From contig JAYWVB010000004.1 in assembly GCA_039881045.1 (NCBI GenBank), positions 1,054,001 to 1,118,000 of the forward strand: 64,000 nt of DNA, read 5' to 3'. The stretch is from Chaetomium olivaceum (taxonomy: Eukaryota; Ascomycota; Sordariomycetes; Sordariales; Chaetomiaceae). Below are positions 22,442-33,424 of this stretch, in pieces. The position numbers and the translations under genes are program-made. The notes beneath the pieces were generated by a model. It was given only the letters and a program-made list of their open reading frames with translations, was not told the origin of the DNA and did not search any database. Numbering within the stretch: the first letter of the stretch is position 1; every line of letters begins with the position of its first letter.

Positions 22442-23061
22442 TCACAAGTCCTGCGCGTAGAGCTTGGCCTCCTCGCAATCTCCCACGCTCACTCGGCTCC
22501 TGGCCGTTTAGAGTCAGATAAATGTGCAAGTCGTGGCGAGCACCACAAAGGAGCCACCTGGCATCGTTATGCCCCGACACCCAAATAAACTTGTGGTCAA
22601 TCACGTCAAATGGGGGCCGTAAGGTCACCGGACTTAACCCCCCAGACCCATTCCAGGTAATTAGGACGAATTACGGCGTCAGATAACAGTGCGGTAGGGG
22701 TGCGGGAGTACCGTACACCGACGGTTTCTCCGTCCTCTCTGGTCTTAAATAGCCCACGCACCCGGCCGCTCTTCCTGCAACACAAACCCGTTTAACTAGC
22801 ATTTTGTTGCCGGGCTAAGATGATATCCACAGGCTTGTTTGCCGCATCATCCTCGTCCTCTTCCTCCGATAAGTCCGACGACCCGTCCTCTTCGGCGGGC
22901 GCAGGCTTGTAGAAACCCGACGAAGCCGTCGAGGGTAGAGGCACCTCCCATACCATGCGGATGCAGACGGTAACTAGTTAAGCGTCTTCCCTCAGGCGGA
23001 AACCGGAGGCTACATGCGCAAGAAGCGCTGTGGCCGACAGGAGTACGGAGGAGAGCTGCAT
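22442..23061 (-). pseudogene. Decayed paralogue of the small secreted protein
   Basis: It starts with an ATG at 23061 and MQLSSVLLSATALLAHVASG, nearly the same signal peptide as the intact gene, but a stop follows at residue 27 or so (after LREDA). Further on, homology returns: RGLFKTREDG around 22740, DHKFIWVSGHNDARWLLCGA and RHDLHIYLTLNG at about 22500-22600, then after a one-base frame change DCEEAKLYAQDL and a stop at 22442. The C-terminal half lines up with the second exon of the intact gene. Stop, frameshift and loss of the middle part make it a pseudogene unless heavily re-spliced, which I could not make work. Confidence 0.65.
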
Positions 23062-23279
23062 GGTTGAGGATCCGGTTCGAGGGGAGCTTGGGGGGTTTGG
23101 TGGGTTTGATATGTGTGGGCTGAGACAGGGAAAAGTGAAGAGGAGAAGAACTATGGGAAGAGGAAATGATAAATAAGCAAAGAGGCAAGGAACCGACTTG
23201 GAGAGTTTGGATCTCTCAACCTCTCTCGAGCCCCCGCGCTACACCTCTCCCACCCCTGAAACACTGTAAACAAAGCTAG

Positions 23280-23460
23280 ACTAGAAGCAGATGACGGCAT
23301 ATAACCGCATCCAAAAGTGGACGTTAACCTTCTCTGGTCTCGTCAACCGGGTTCTAAGCCAAGTGAGGCTGAAACAGTTTGTCGTGGCTCACTGAGGTCC
23401 GCCGTTCTATCTATAAGCATGGTGCGGAGCGACACAAGGCGGCGAAGCCCATCAAAGCAG
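23280..23460. repeat. Upstream segment of the secreted-protein unit, copy 3
   Basis: Homologous to 21136-21310 and 21580-21760: ctagaagcagatga, catccaaaagtgg, tctcgtcaaccg, ttgtcgtggctcactgag, catggtgcggagcgac and ggcgaagccc are shared. It sits 220-400 bp upstream of the decayed copy's ATG, the same offset as in the intact unit. Confidence 0.65.
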
Positions 23461-24182
23461 TGTTGAGCTCGATCATCCAGCGAACCCACGCTCCCCGTCG
23501 CCGCCATCAGGGTTGCGTACCGCGCGACCGACAATGTCTGTGTCCCCGAAGGAGAAGAGGGCTCGCAATGAAACTTTTCCTGCAATGGGTTCTCACCATC
23601 TCGATGTCGATATCCCCCATCACATCCAAAGTGTTTGTGAGCCCATGCCGATCTCAGCAAACCTCAGCTGAAGTCAGACCTCGTGAATGGGGTTTGCTCA
23701 GCTCTAGCCAGCGGTGAACAGTGCTGCTTGCAAGACATGACCAAGTCCGCGCTCAGGCTTCAGGTTCACTTTGCCAGCACACCACATTGTTCGTTTCATT
23801 CATCACTTGACCCCTCTAGAACCGCACGAGCACTGCCGCCTCCGCCGCCAGATCAAGACTCGCAGTAAATCCGCCATTAATAATGATGATACTTCCAATA
23901 AGGTATTCCCGTAGCTAGATATCCAGATAGCCCCAACCGAACCCAGCTTTTTCTCAAACCCGCCCCGCCCCGCCGAGTTCCCTAACCTTGCCCAGCCAAA
24001 GACCCCCAAACCCAAAAATAAAATGTAAATGCAACAACTCCCGCCGTCCCTAAACAGGCGCAGGAGGGAGGGAACCTTCCATACAAAGCCCCACCCAACC
24101 CGGCCCGACCTCCCAATGGCCCCAGAGGCCGGGGGTAGTCAACCGAGTGAATGCCCCATCAACAAACCAACCAAAAACAAAC
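23461..24182. other. Intergenic region downstream of the PAS-domain gene
   Basis: About 720 bp with no supported gene. It lies between the duplicated secreted-protein region and the stop codon of the PAS-domain gene and probably contains that gene's 3' untranslated region. Confidence 0.5.
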
Positions 24183-26362
24183 TCACTCCCAGAAGTACCT
24201 CTCCCTCCCCCTCCCCCTGGCCCCCGCCATCTTGGACGACTCCCCCCCACCCCCACCCCCACCACCCCCTAGCCTCCCACCACCAGCACCACCACCACCC
24301 CCACCAACCTCCCTCGCCGCTTCCCCCCCAGCCGCCGCAGCAGCCGAGGCATGCCAGATCTCCTCCCTGAAATTACACCTTCTCGCCGCCGCCTCCGACG
24401 CCGAGGCCGGCGCATACGCCTGCTGCTGGTGCCGCGCATGGTCGTGCAGGGCGTCGTACGAGAAGGCTGGACGCAGAGGCGGGCGCCGGTGGTGATAGCC
24501 TCCAAGTCCGCCTCCCGCTGATTCATAGCCCCGCGCACTACTACCGCCGACACTGTTCCGCCCGCTGTTGTTGTGGTTGTTGTCACCACCATACCGTGAG
24601 TAGGGGGACGGTGACGGGCTGGATGTGGCCCCACCTGCTTGTCGGTTTCTGTTGCTGTTGCTGCTGCTGCCGGTGTCGTACATGTTTTCGTCGAGCGAGG
24701 CGTGGCGGGTGCGGTAGCCGTGGATGGAGGAGGGTTCGGGTGCGTAGAGACCGCTGCCGCTGCCGCGGCCGAAGGCGGGTCTGGTGGTAGAGGGTTCTTT
24801 GGGGGATTCGTTCCTGTCGGTGGACAGGTCCCTCGGTGGGGGGTAGGTGGTCGGGCGGGAGTCGGATTCCCACGTGGGGAGGCCGTCGACGGGGGACTGG
24901 CCGCCGCTGTTTATCCTGGGCCGTCCTCCTTGGCCGTAGTTTTCTGCGAGGTTTGGGTTGATACCGGTTACGGCCCATGCGAAGACAGCCACGTCACGTA
25001 TGGAGCGCATAAGTTCTGTGATTTGGTGATTAGAATGATATTGCAAGACGGGAGGTAATACAGGGGAGGAGACATACGGTCAATAGGTGGCCCGCCCGCT
25101 GCCTTGACGCATTCTCGTAGCGGCATGTATTGTGGTAGGAGTGGCGGGCGGAATGTGTAAAGGAGATCCGGGGAGATATAGGGTTCGATCGGTTGTTGTC
25201 CCCAGGGCGCGGCGAAGAGGCCGTTCTCGAAGTTCAAGGCGGCCGGTACCACTGGAGGTTGTGGGTCGGGAATAGGGGGCCGCGCTCTCCGCAGCACTAC
25301 CACGAGCCCATCTGACGTGCACGAGACGACAGCCTCTAGCTCAAATGTCTGGGGGGATTGCCGGCGAGACCTCGGCCCACGGGCACCGTTCAAGACACCG
25401 CCCTCCCCACCCTGGATCCCGATATTTGGCCCCTCGTCGATGTCCATGCAACTGTTCCTCAACCCTAGGTCTTTAACGTCAACCTCGCTCCCATTAGGGC
25501 TACTCCTATCGTCGGCTCCGTCTTCCATTTCATCAACCTCCTCTTCATTTGCAGGGTCGTTAGGGTCGATCCGCGGGTCCTTGTACCAAAACCGAAGGTA
25601 GGCGATCGACTCGTTTGCCTTGGCGCTCTCCAAGCATTTTTCAGCCTCATCAAGACAGTTAGGCTGGATACACTCGTAGAAAGGCTTATCTAGAAGCTCA
25701 TCTGAGCGTATCCCCAGTATTTGAGCGACGGCATCCGTCGCGTACATAATGGTTAGGTTTCTGGTAAAACGGTTAAGGATCAGGGCAGCCCGCGGTTCCC
25801 GCTCCATCGGAGGCATTTTGAATTTGGGCGACAGGTGCTCGAGCATGTGGTATCGGGGGTCTCTCGGTGAGCTAGAGAATATCCGCCTGATTTGAGGTGC
25901 GTCCCTCGCTCGCCCTGAAGCTGCATGTTAGCGATGAGTAGGGATTTGGGCAATGGGTTTGGTGCATACTCTCGCTCCTTTCTCCCCTAAAGTATATACT
26001 TGTCGAAGCAACCAAGACATTGTGAACAACCGTAAAACAACACTCGCAGCTCATCCACTGCCCGTTTTTTGCCACGATGCGGGCATAGTGCAAGACGGCC
26101 GCTTTGTCTAACAAGACGCCTCGGCTGTGGATAGAACGAGCAAAAGGGACCTCCTCGGGATGGAAATACTCAAAGGCAGACTTGCCCCGGACCTCGTCGG
26201 GCTGGTAGCCCAAGATGTCGAGGATGGAGTCGGAGGCGAAGAGGATGTTGGCATCGGGAGTGAGGTCTGGAGGGCACTAGAGTCAGCCCGGGGCCGGGGA
26301 ACGCACGCGGTCTAATTTGACCTACTGTGGATGGTCATGAACGTCTGGTCTCGGGGGTCCAT
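24183..26362 (-). CDS. Fungal two-PAS-domain protein of unknown role
   Basis: Four exons, 26326-26362, 25970-26266, 25078-25914 and 24183-25015, give 667 residues. PAS 1 (residues about 8-105) reads MTIHNLTPDANILFASDSIL, DILGYQPDEV, FEYFHPEEVPFAR and WMSCECCFTVVHNVLVAST. PAS 2 (about 140-215) has FTRNLTIMYATDAVAQILGI and PFYECIQPNCLDEAEKCLE. An acidic linker, a conserved block (ELEAVVSCTSDGLVVVLRRA) and AVFAWAVTGINPN follow; the tail is Ser/Asn-rich and ends in poly-Gly. The start was chosen because homologues begin a few residues before TFMTIH. At 25914 the acceptor giving SERRARDAPQIRRIF was preferred over one five bases upstream that gives a less conserved join. No LOV flavin-binding motif (GRNCRFLQ type) is visible, so blue-light sensing is not supported. 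Zinc-finger or bHLH domains are absent. Confidence 0.85.
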
Positions 26363-29300
26363 GAGGGGCTGAATATGGCGGGCCGCTCCAACGAGCTGGC
26401 CTGGCGTGAAAAAGGTGTGGTTACAAGATGCTCTCCATGCGTCGATAGGAAGAAGGGTGGTAGTATCGGGCAAGGGAGGCTAGTCTCAAAAGGAGGCGCC
26501 GAGCCAGGCACAAAACAGGGCGTCGCGCGGTGTAAGTGCAAGTTGCGAGGCTTCCAGGGGCTGGCGGCACGGGACGACAAATCGGGCGTGGTTCCTGGCT
26601 TCCTGTGGCAGGGAACGACGAGACCGGGGGGGAAGGGGGGCACAAAAGGCGTGCGGCAGCAAAGCGTCGGGCACACTGCGGTATCGTTTGTGCGTGGATG
26701 GATGGATGTCCTCGACCGGCGATGCGTCTGGGGTTTGCCAACTGAGGTTGCGTAGGACAGAGATCCCGCCGTCACCTGGGAAGCAGATATATCCAGTCCC
26801 ACCTGTTCCACCACCGGCTGGCTTCTGGGGCTGGCGGGGAGGAGAGGGGAGCAGGTTTGCCGAGGGCGCTGAGAGGGGGGGCCGTAGAAAAGCGGCCAGA
26901 TGCAGCACAGGCTGCGGAGAAGCTGCCGACTGCTCGGAGCAACAGACCGAATCGCAACCGAGAGCACCCGCAAGGTCGCACTGCGGGCAATGTCTTCGGT
27001 CCTGTGCAGCTAGGCAAAGCACCAGAAATCAGGGCCGCGGTGATGGTCGCGGCGGAGAGAGAGTTCGAAAAGGAGAGGGGACGAACTGTCGGCAGGTTGA
27101 GATTGCGAGGTAACGGCCGATGGATGTCGGTGATGCGGAGACCCAGAGACCCTGCAAGAGGGGACTTTTTTATTTTTTATTTTCTCTTTGTCGCGTTTGT
27201 CGACGGTTCCAATGGGTAAAGGATAGGTAGGTATTATTCTCACGAGTCCTTCTTTTGGGGGTCAAGCGGGCGATAATCGGCGGATTCGAAAGGATATCGT
27301 TGGTTCCAACAAGAGCAAGAGCGCGCCGAATTGGCGGGAGTGGGTGGATATTCCGTTGTGTGGCTGCTCAAACAACAAATCAAATGGGGAGGAGAGACAC
27401 TGCTTGGCTCGAGACTGGTCGAGATTGGCTTAACTGGCTCAACTGGCTGGGGTGGAAAGAAACTGGTGAACTGCAATGCAAGAGTGAGACGGCAACGGAA
27501 ACGGACCACAACACTTTGCGGGAACGCGGTAGTTATTGGCTGTCTGAGAGGGAGGGATTGCGGGCGGGATGCGGATGCGTTGCAGCGCAGAGTGCTAAGC
27601 AAAGTAAACTGACACGACACGACCGGCGATCCCTCACTCAGGACTTGAAGGTCGAAGTGAAGAGCAGCAAGCATGGAGGGGCCTGCAAGGTACGGGCGGG
27701 ACCTTAAACTTTGCACTGGCGTACCGGAGGATTTCGAGGCGGAACATGGCGCGGATGGCGCGAGCTTCCGTCGACTCCACGCTCTGGAGAGGGAAATGGA
27801 ACCTGGGACCATCCTTTTTGGGCGGGATGCAATCCCGCCGGCAGAAGCGCAATTTTTGCTCCCCACCCCGGTTGCAGCAGCTGCCGGTGCAGAAGTCTAG
27901 CCCTGTTGGGAAGAACCGAGAAGGTCAGGGTCTGGGTTGTGGAGAGCATCTTGGCAAGCGGGATGGTACCCTAACTCTCTAGTATAACTCTCCATCTCTC
28001 CTACCCCCCCAACCCAGTGCAGAATGCAGAGTGCAGTGGCCACTACCCAACAACACTGAGCGGCACGAGAAGCAATCTGAATGCGTGGGAAAATAGATGG
28101 GAATGCTCATCATGAACGGGCGAGATTTTACCATTCGATATCTTGAAGTGGGCCACGATGACTTCGTTATTCAGTTCGGTTGAACCTCCATCAGTACTGT
28201 CTATCAAACCATCAACACATCGGGCTGTGAGATAACCTAATGTATGTAACTGTCCATACCTAGGTAGGTATACGGCGTTGAATGAAGGATATAGGCACGA
28301 AGTCCATACTCAGGTACAAAGTGACATCCAGAGCACCTCATTGCGGACTAGCCTTTCCGGGTCAACACCAATTAATTCATCCCCCTGTGACCATCGATCG
28401 AGCTGGAATCCAAAAGACAAACTCGATCCTGGCCGACGCTCACTCACGGCCATGACGTCGAAATTGCATGAAAAGCAAAGGCTGCCAAGGCGAAAGACGC
28501 CCGGTCTTACACTACACTACTAAGTGATGGACGTACCTGTGCTCTGTACTAGTACGAAGCAGACCGTAAATATCCCATCTCCCTCACTGGCCTTTTCCTT
28601 GCCGAGACAGTACGTGCGTAGCTCCCATGTTCTCTGGTTGCGCGGCCTTGGCAACCGTTCTTGCCCAATCTGTGAGACAGAACCTGACAGCCTGGCAGTC
28701 TGGCAGTCTGGATGAACAGAAATACTGACGGGTTCCCTTGTGTTCCTCACACTCAAAAATCGCACACGGTGTTTGATGTACAAACACATCCATCCCCCCG
28801 CACGTGCCCTGTGCACTTTTTTTTTTCGCTGCCCGATCTCTGGGCCCCTCGTCAGTCGTCACCATCGAAATTCCCAATTCCGCGCCCGTCTGCATGATCG
28901 TCAGGGCCGGGATGGCTGCAACCCCCCAGCGAGGATCACTGCCCCACTGTCGCAACCCAAGCGAACGGGAACGGATGAACCGCGGACGCCACTCGGCCCA
29001 GCCGGTTCGTGGCTTCAACTAGTTTCCCCGTGGATGCGGAGACGCTTCCTGGTAGCCGCGAGATTCCCTCGTGGAAAATGCCTAGGTGGATAAGCTACCC
29101 AAGAAAAACAAAGACAAAAACGGCGTTTCATGGATCCATGATGTTTTCTTGTTGTTCGATGCTCTCCATCCCCCTCTGGCTGTCTCAGAAAACAGCAACT
29201 CAAATTCTCGAAAAACTCCTTGGCGTGGGGTTGCGGGTCTTCTTGGCAGGAAGGCGGGTGGGCCCCGAAGGTTTTCGGGGTTCTGGGATTGCGGCGGTCT

Positions 29301-31177
29301 CCGCCTGGGCTTCTTTTCGGTGCGACCATTGGAGGATTTACGGATTAGTCAACACTCGAGATTTGCACTCTTGCTTCCTCTGTTCCCACTCCATGCACTC
29401 CATGCACGCTTCCATCCCGATTCGTCGGTGCTCTTCATCCCCAGGGATTCGGGCGCCGCTGGAATGATGGGAAATCATTAGGAATCATGGAATCACGACT
29501 TACCGGTCCGGAGTGTCGCGGGCAAATTTCGACTATCCCTTCGCCTCGCGAAATCTGCCTCGTCATCGCAGCATCTGCGCCAGCCATGACAGCCATGTGA
29601 CGTTCAGCCAAGCTGGGAAACGAAAGCACCCCGGGGGGTGCAAACGACCGAACGTCCAACTACTTCGTATGCGAGGCTGAGGCTCCGAAACCCTCGGATT
29701 TGGAGATCCAGGATCGCGTCTGATATTTGCAAGGCTTCCTCTTGGCATTTTGGAATGAGATGAGGGAGTCGAGGTCGGATTGATGCCGGCCACGGCTCTT
29801 TGTTTAATCTCCGTGGCAGCATCCCACACTGCAACGACACAACTTTGTACCTGGATGTTGACGAGCTCGAAGCTCGACATAGGGCTGCGTTCCGAAGGAC
29901 CATGTGAAAAGCTGGGTTGCATAGCGGAAAGATTGAACGGTCTAAACCCAGCAACTCCAGAGTCGTCAGCTACGATGAAGTTGTTGTGCTTGGACTTTGG
30001 ACTATACCACAGCCATTCAGGTAAAGCTGCAAATATGAAATCAAACATTGCTGTAAGGAAGCACATGTCCAAGCAGACCAGGCGTCAACAAACCTTGCGG
30101 TTATTCGAAGCAAACCCACAACACTAGAGAAACCTATATAAGAAAGGACTAACCGAACGCTTCAATGAGAAGGGATATGGCCGGCCAAGAAGGCAGTGCC
30201 TCTCAACGACCGCCCTCGTGGTCCTCATACTCGGCAACTTGAACACTCAAGACACGGGACTTCAGACACAGGACGAGCAAGTACCACAAGACTGACCCTG
30301 GGGCTGTGTTGAAGCCCATAGGTCCCTAGGTCAAGACTACAACCGCTATTGTATAGTACTAGTCAAAGTTGTCTGTGCATTCGTGCTACTCCACCATCGA
30401 CATCTTCTTACTCGGTAGTGCTAGAGGTGGCTCACCCGCCATGGTAACACTCACACACGGCAATGGAGAGAAGTGTACTGTGTATATCGTGCCATGGCAA
30501 TCATTGACTCAGCAGATGGAGCAGAGCTCCGTCTCACTGACTCGTTCAAGTCTTGATCTAGTACTCCGCTTGGATAACTAAATATCCAGATGGCACTTCT
30601 TCAGCATCACGGTATTTGAAAGTGAGAGAGCGTCTATCACCCGTGCAGTCGTAGCATTCATCTATTAAACCATAAGCGGTAGTGTCGTCTATCTTTGTCC
30701 CCCTTCCAGTGAGTTTCCAGACTTGAGAAACCCCCAAGTTCTTCGAAGATCAGCGGCGAGTGGGGTTGGGAATGAAGCTCTCGGAGGAAGTTCCGACGGA
30801 GTCCAAGGAAGTCAAAAAGTCGCGTCGCGTGACGCGACTCTTTAATTGAACTTGGTGGCCCACTTTAATTCTGGCAGGAAGAACCGAACTCCAGATAAAC
30901 CGCTACCTAGTTAAACCATCGCATCAAGACTCCACAGCTACGAGGTTAACTTAGGTTCTATCTAAACTACATGCTAGTACAGTATCCTAGCACACTATTT
31001 TTACACGGTTTCCGGCGCGTGTGGCGGGTCACCCAGCCCCAATCAAGCACACTCCCCAAGCCGCACCCTCCACGGACAGCTCCCTCCGGACCCACACCAA
31101 CGGTCCCGGGCCGGAACGCCCTTCTCCCTTCTGCATCTCGCCGAAAGTGAAAGCGGTTCAACCACCTTCTGCCGAAG
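26363..31177. other. Long gene-poor region between the PAS-domain gene and eed
   Basis: About 4.8 kb. Its left 1.5 kb (to about 27.9 kb) is GC-rich, purine-rich and may be a long leader and promoter of the PAS gene. From about 28 to 31 kb composition is more balanced. One minus-strand frame, 29563-30072 (169 codons, N-terminus MDMCFLTAMFDFIFAALPEW), lies 60 bp downstream of a TATATA-like sequence near 30132, but it has no recognisable domain and I do not call it. A palindrome is at 30823-30843. No transposon protein, tRNA or rRNA was seen. Confidence 0.55.
30823..30843. repeat. Inverted repeat with CGCG core (agtcgcg...cgcgact)
   Basis: The sequence agtcgcgtcgcgtgacgcgact has 7-bp arms and contains two overlapping GCGTGACGCG-type boxes, similar in style to MluI-box (MBF) or bZIP sites. 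It lies about 340 bp upstream of the eed start codon. A binding site is inference. Confidence 0.5.
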
Positions 31178-33342
31178 ATGCCTTTACCCGAATCAGCAGA
31201 GTGGGAACTTCCCAGGCTGCGAGCATCCTTCCTCTTCCAGGTACCCCTCTCCTTGAATCTGCACCTGCCCCGTCCCTATCGGACTTCACACCGCTCACAG
31301 TGTTGACAGGACGACTACAAATACCTCTCCGCAAATGATCAAGCAGCGAGTCAAGGTGTGTATGCGTTTGACTGTACACCACTCCCAGCCACGCCGTAGC
31401 TGACCTAACCCAGACTTGGCCGAGTTCTTTGACGTTAAATTCTACCCATACAACCCGCCAGGCGCTCCTCCGGTCTTTGCTGTGACTAGTAAGAAGCATG
31501 TAAGACGGAACCAGACTTGGGTGGCCGGCCTCTGTACACAGAACTAACCAGGTGTTGGAAAGGCCGTTGTGTGCCGACTGACGCAAACAGACAAGGACAC
31601 CCAACCTTGTGAGATTATACAACTTATCAGGGACGACGGCGTGAGTTTTAACCCCTTTTTGCCAGCTACATCATGATCATGTCATCTTACTGGCCTAGGA
31701 TGACGCAAACTGCGCGAGCTGCTGGTCAAGGGATCCCGTGACGGAGGAGCCGTTGCTCTGCATTGCCGGCACCAACTCCAACATCAAAATCTACAATGTA
31801 AAGCAGGGGAAGTTGGTCAAGGTGAGTTCGCGACTCGGATCCCAGCCCCTCGAACAGAGGCAGCTAACCATGAGCAGACCCTAGTCGGTCACGGAGGCGT
31901 AAGTCGAAGAGACATCTGCAGCTCGAATGGAGGTTGGGGACTCACCCTGAACGGCATAGGGCATCAACGACCTCGCGACCTCGCCCGCTGACCCGCTTAT
32001 CGTCGCCTCAGCATCTGACGACACAACTATCAGGATATGGAGTCTTGCTGCAGCTCACGAGAAGCAGCCCTGCGTCTGTATTCTTGGCGGCGAGAGTCAC
32101 TCATACGACTTGCTCAGCGTGGTACGTGTCCCGGTGAATAACATTATGTATTGCCGCTTAACCATTGCTAGGCCTTTCACGATAACGGGCGCTATCTCTT
32201 GTCTACTGGCCATGACCAAGTCATCAATCTGGTAGGAGCATACATCCCACCAGTTTTCCCAAGTCTCGAATTGACAACCGGCAGTGGGCACTTCCAGAAT
32301 TCCCAGCCGAACACCTCGACGTCCCCTTTGTGTTCCAATACCCGCATTTCTCCTCCTCCGAAATCCACCACAACCTCGTCGACTGGTAAGCTCGCACTCC
32401 AACCATCCCACCCCTCCCTAAATCTAACCACCTCGCCCTCACAACAGCGTCGCCTTCCACGGCGACCTAATCCTCTCCCGCGCCTGCCACGAGGACTCGA
32501 TCGTCCTCTGGCAAATCGAGGGCTTCTCCTCCGCCGACCCGATCCCAGGCCCGCTGGACGCACCAACACCCACCGACATGGCCAAGCAGACGCGCTCCTA
32601 CTTCACGCCCACCCTCACCCAGGCCCGCCGCGCCATGTTCACGCGCCTCGCCCAGTTCCACACGCCCGACTGCGGCGTCCAGTTCTTCATGCGCTTCCGC
32701 ATCTTCCACGCGCCCGGCCGCCACCCCATCCTCGCCTTCGCCAACGCCCGCTCCCGCACCTTCTTTTGGGACTTTGCCCGCTTTGGCTCCTATGCCCGAT
32801 ACATGGCTGACCTGCGCGACGCCCAGAAGGCTGGCAAGCCGCTTGCTGCTGGTGCTTCTCCTGCTGCTGGTGCGGGCGGGGAGGTGCCGCCCGCCGTCGC
32901 TGTCCAGAAGCCTGCCTGGCTGATGGTCAAGCGCGGGAAGAAGGCCGTTGGTGTTACCAACGCCGTGGCTCAGGCGGCTGCGGGAGAGGGGACGCCTAGC
33001 CTGCGGTCTTTTGTGATGGGCGGTGGTGGCGGTGGTAGCGCTGCCGCCGGCGCGGGGGACAAGGAATCGATGGTCTCGGCGAGCCCGGACCCGGAGAGCG
33101 TCGTCACGGGGCTGGGCCACAGCAAGGAGACGCTGCAGGCCTGGGCCGAGATGTATGACCTGTCGAATCCGGTGGGCTATGTCAAGGCCCATCGCACGCT
33201 GCAGATTGATGGCGGGTTTGTGGGCAGGCAGGTCGGCTGGAGTCCGGAGGGCGAGTGGTGCGTGGTGGTGGGGAATGGGAACAGGGCGCTGATCTATCAG
33301 CGCTGGGCGAAGGAGAAGGGGGTGGCTACGGCGGTGGTTTGA
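31178..33342 (+). CDS. eed: EED, WD40 subunit of Polycomb repressive complex 2
   Basis: Ten exons (31178-31240, 31310-31355, 31414-31499, 31563-31640, 31699-31821, 31878-31898, 31960-32121, 32172-32231, 32285-32385, 32448-33342) give 544 residues in one clean frame. The protein begins MPLPESAEWELPRLRASFLF, then FFDVKFYPYNPPGAPPVFAV, CEIIQLIRDDG, NCASCWSRDPVTEEPLLCIAG, the WD-repeat core TLVGHGGGINDLATSP and ASASDDTTIRIWSLA, YLLSTGHDQVINLWALPEF and HEDSIVLWQIEGF. These match Esc/EED. In PRC2, EED binds the EZH2-type KMT6 and reads H3K27me3. Residues about 370-475 are an Ala/Gly-rich insertion between late WD repeats; the last repeat closes with VGRQVGWSPEGEWCVVVGNG. Exon 6 is only 21 bp. Exon 4 uses an AAG acceptor, because the nearer CAG would bring a stop. 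The presence of EED implies facultative heterochromatin in this fungus. Confidence 0.95.
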
Positions 33343-33424
33343 TTGGGGGGGGGGCGGTTGGGTTTAGTTTGGAGTTGTTAATGGCACTTGTTGTATTTCT
33401 ATTCAGGGGTGTTGTTGTACCTCT

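Noticed and set aside
22442..23061. Full-length second secreted protein gene by alternative splicing
   Set aside because: No GT-AG combination removes the stop after LREDA while keeping homology to the middle of the intact gene and also repairs the late frame change.
24183..24330. C/A-rich plus-strand tract resembling a Pro-rich coding region
   Set aside because: It is the complement of the poly-Gly tail of the PAS-domain protein, whose frame is continuous with conserved sequence.
29563..30072. 169-codon minus frame with hydrophobic N-terminus
   Set aside because: No recognised domain, no intron structure and overlapping frames on the other strand. Kept only as part of a finding.
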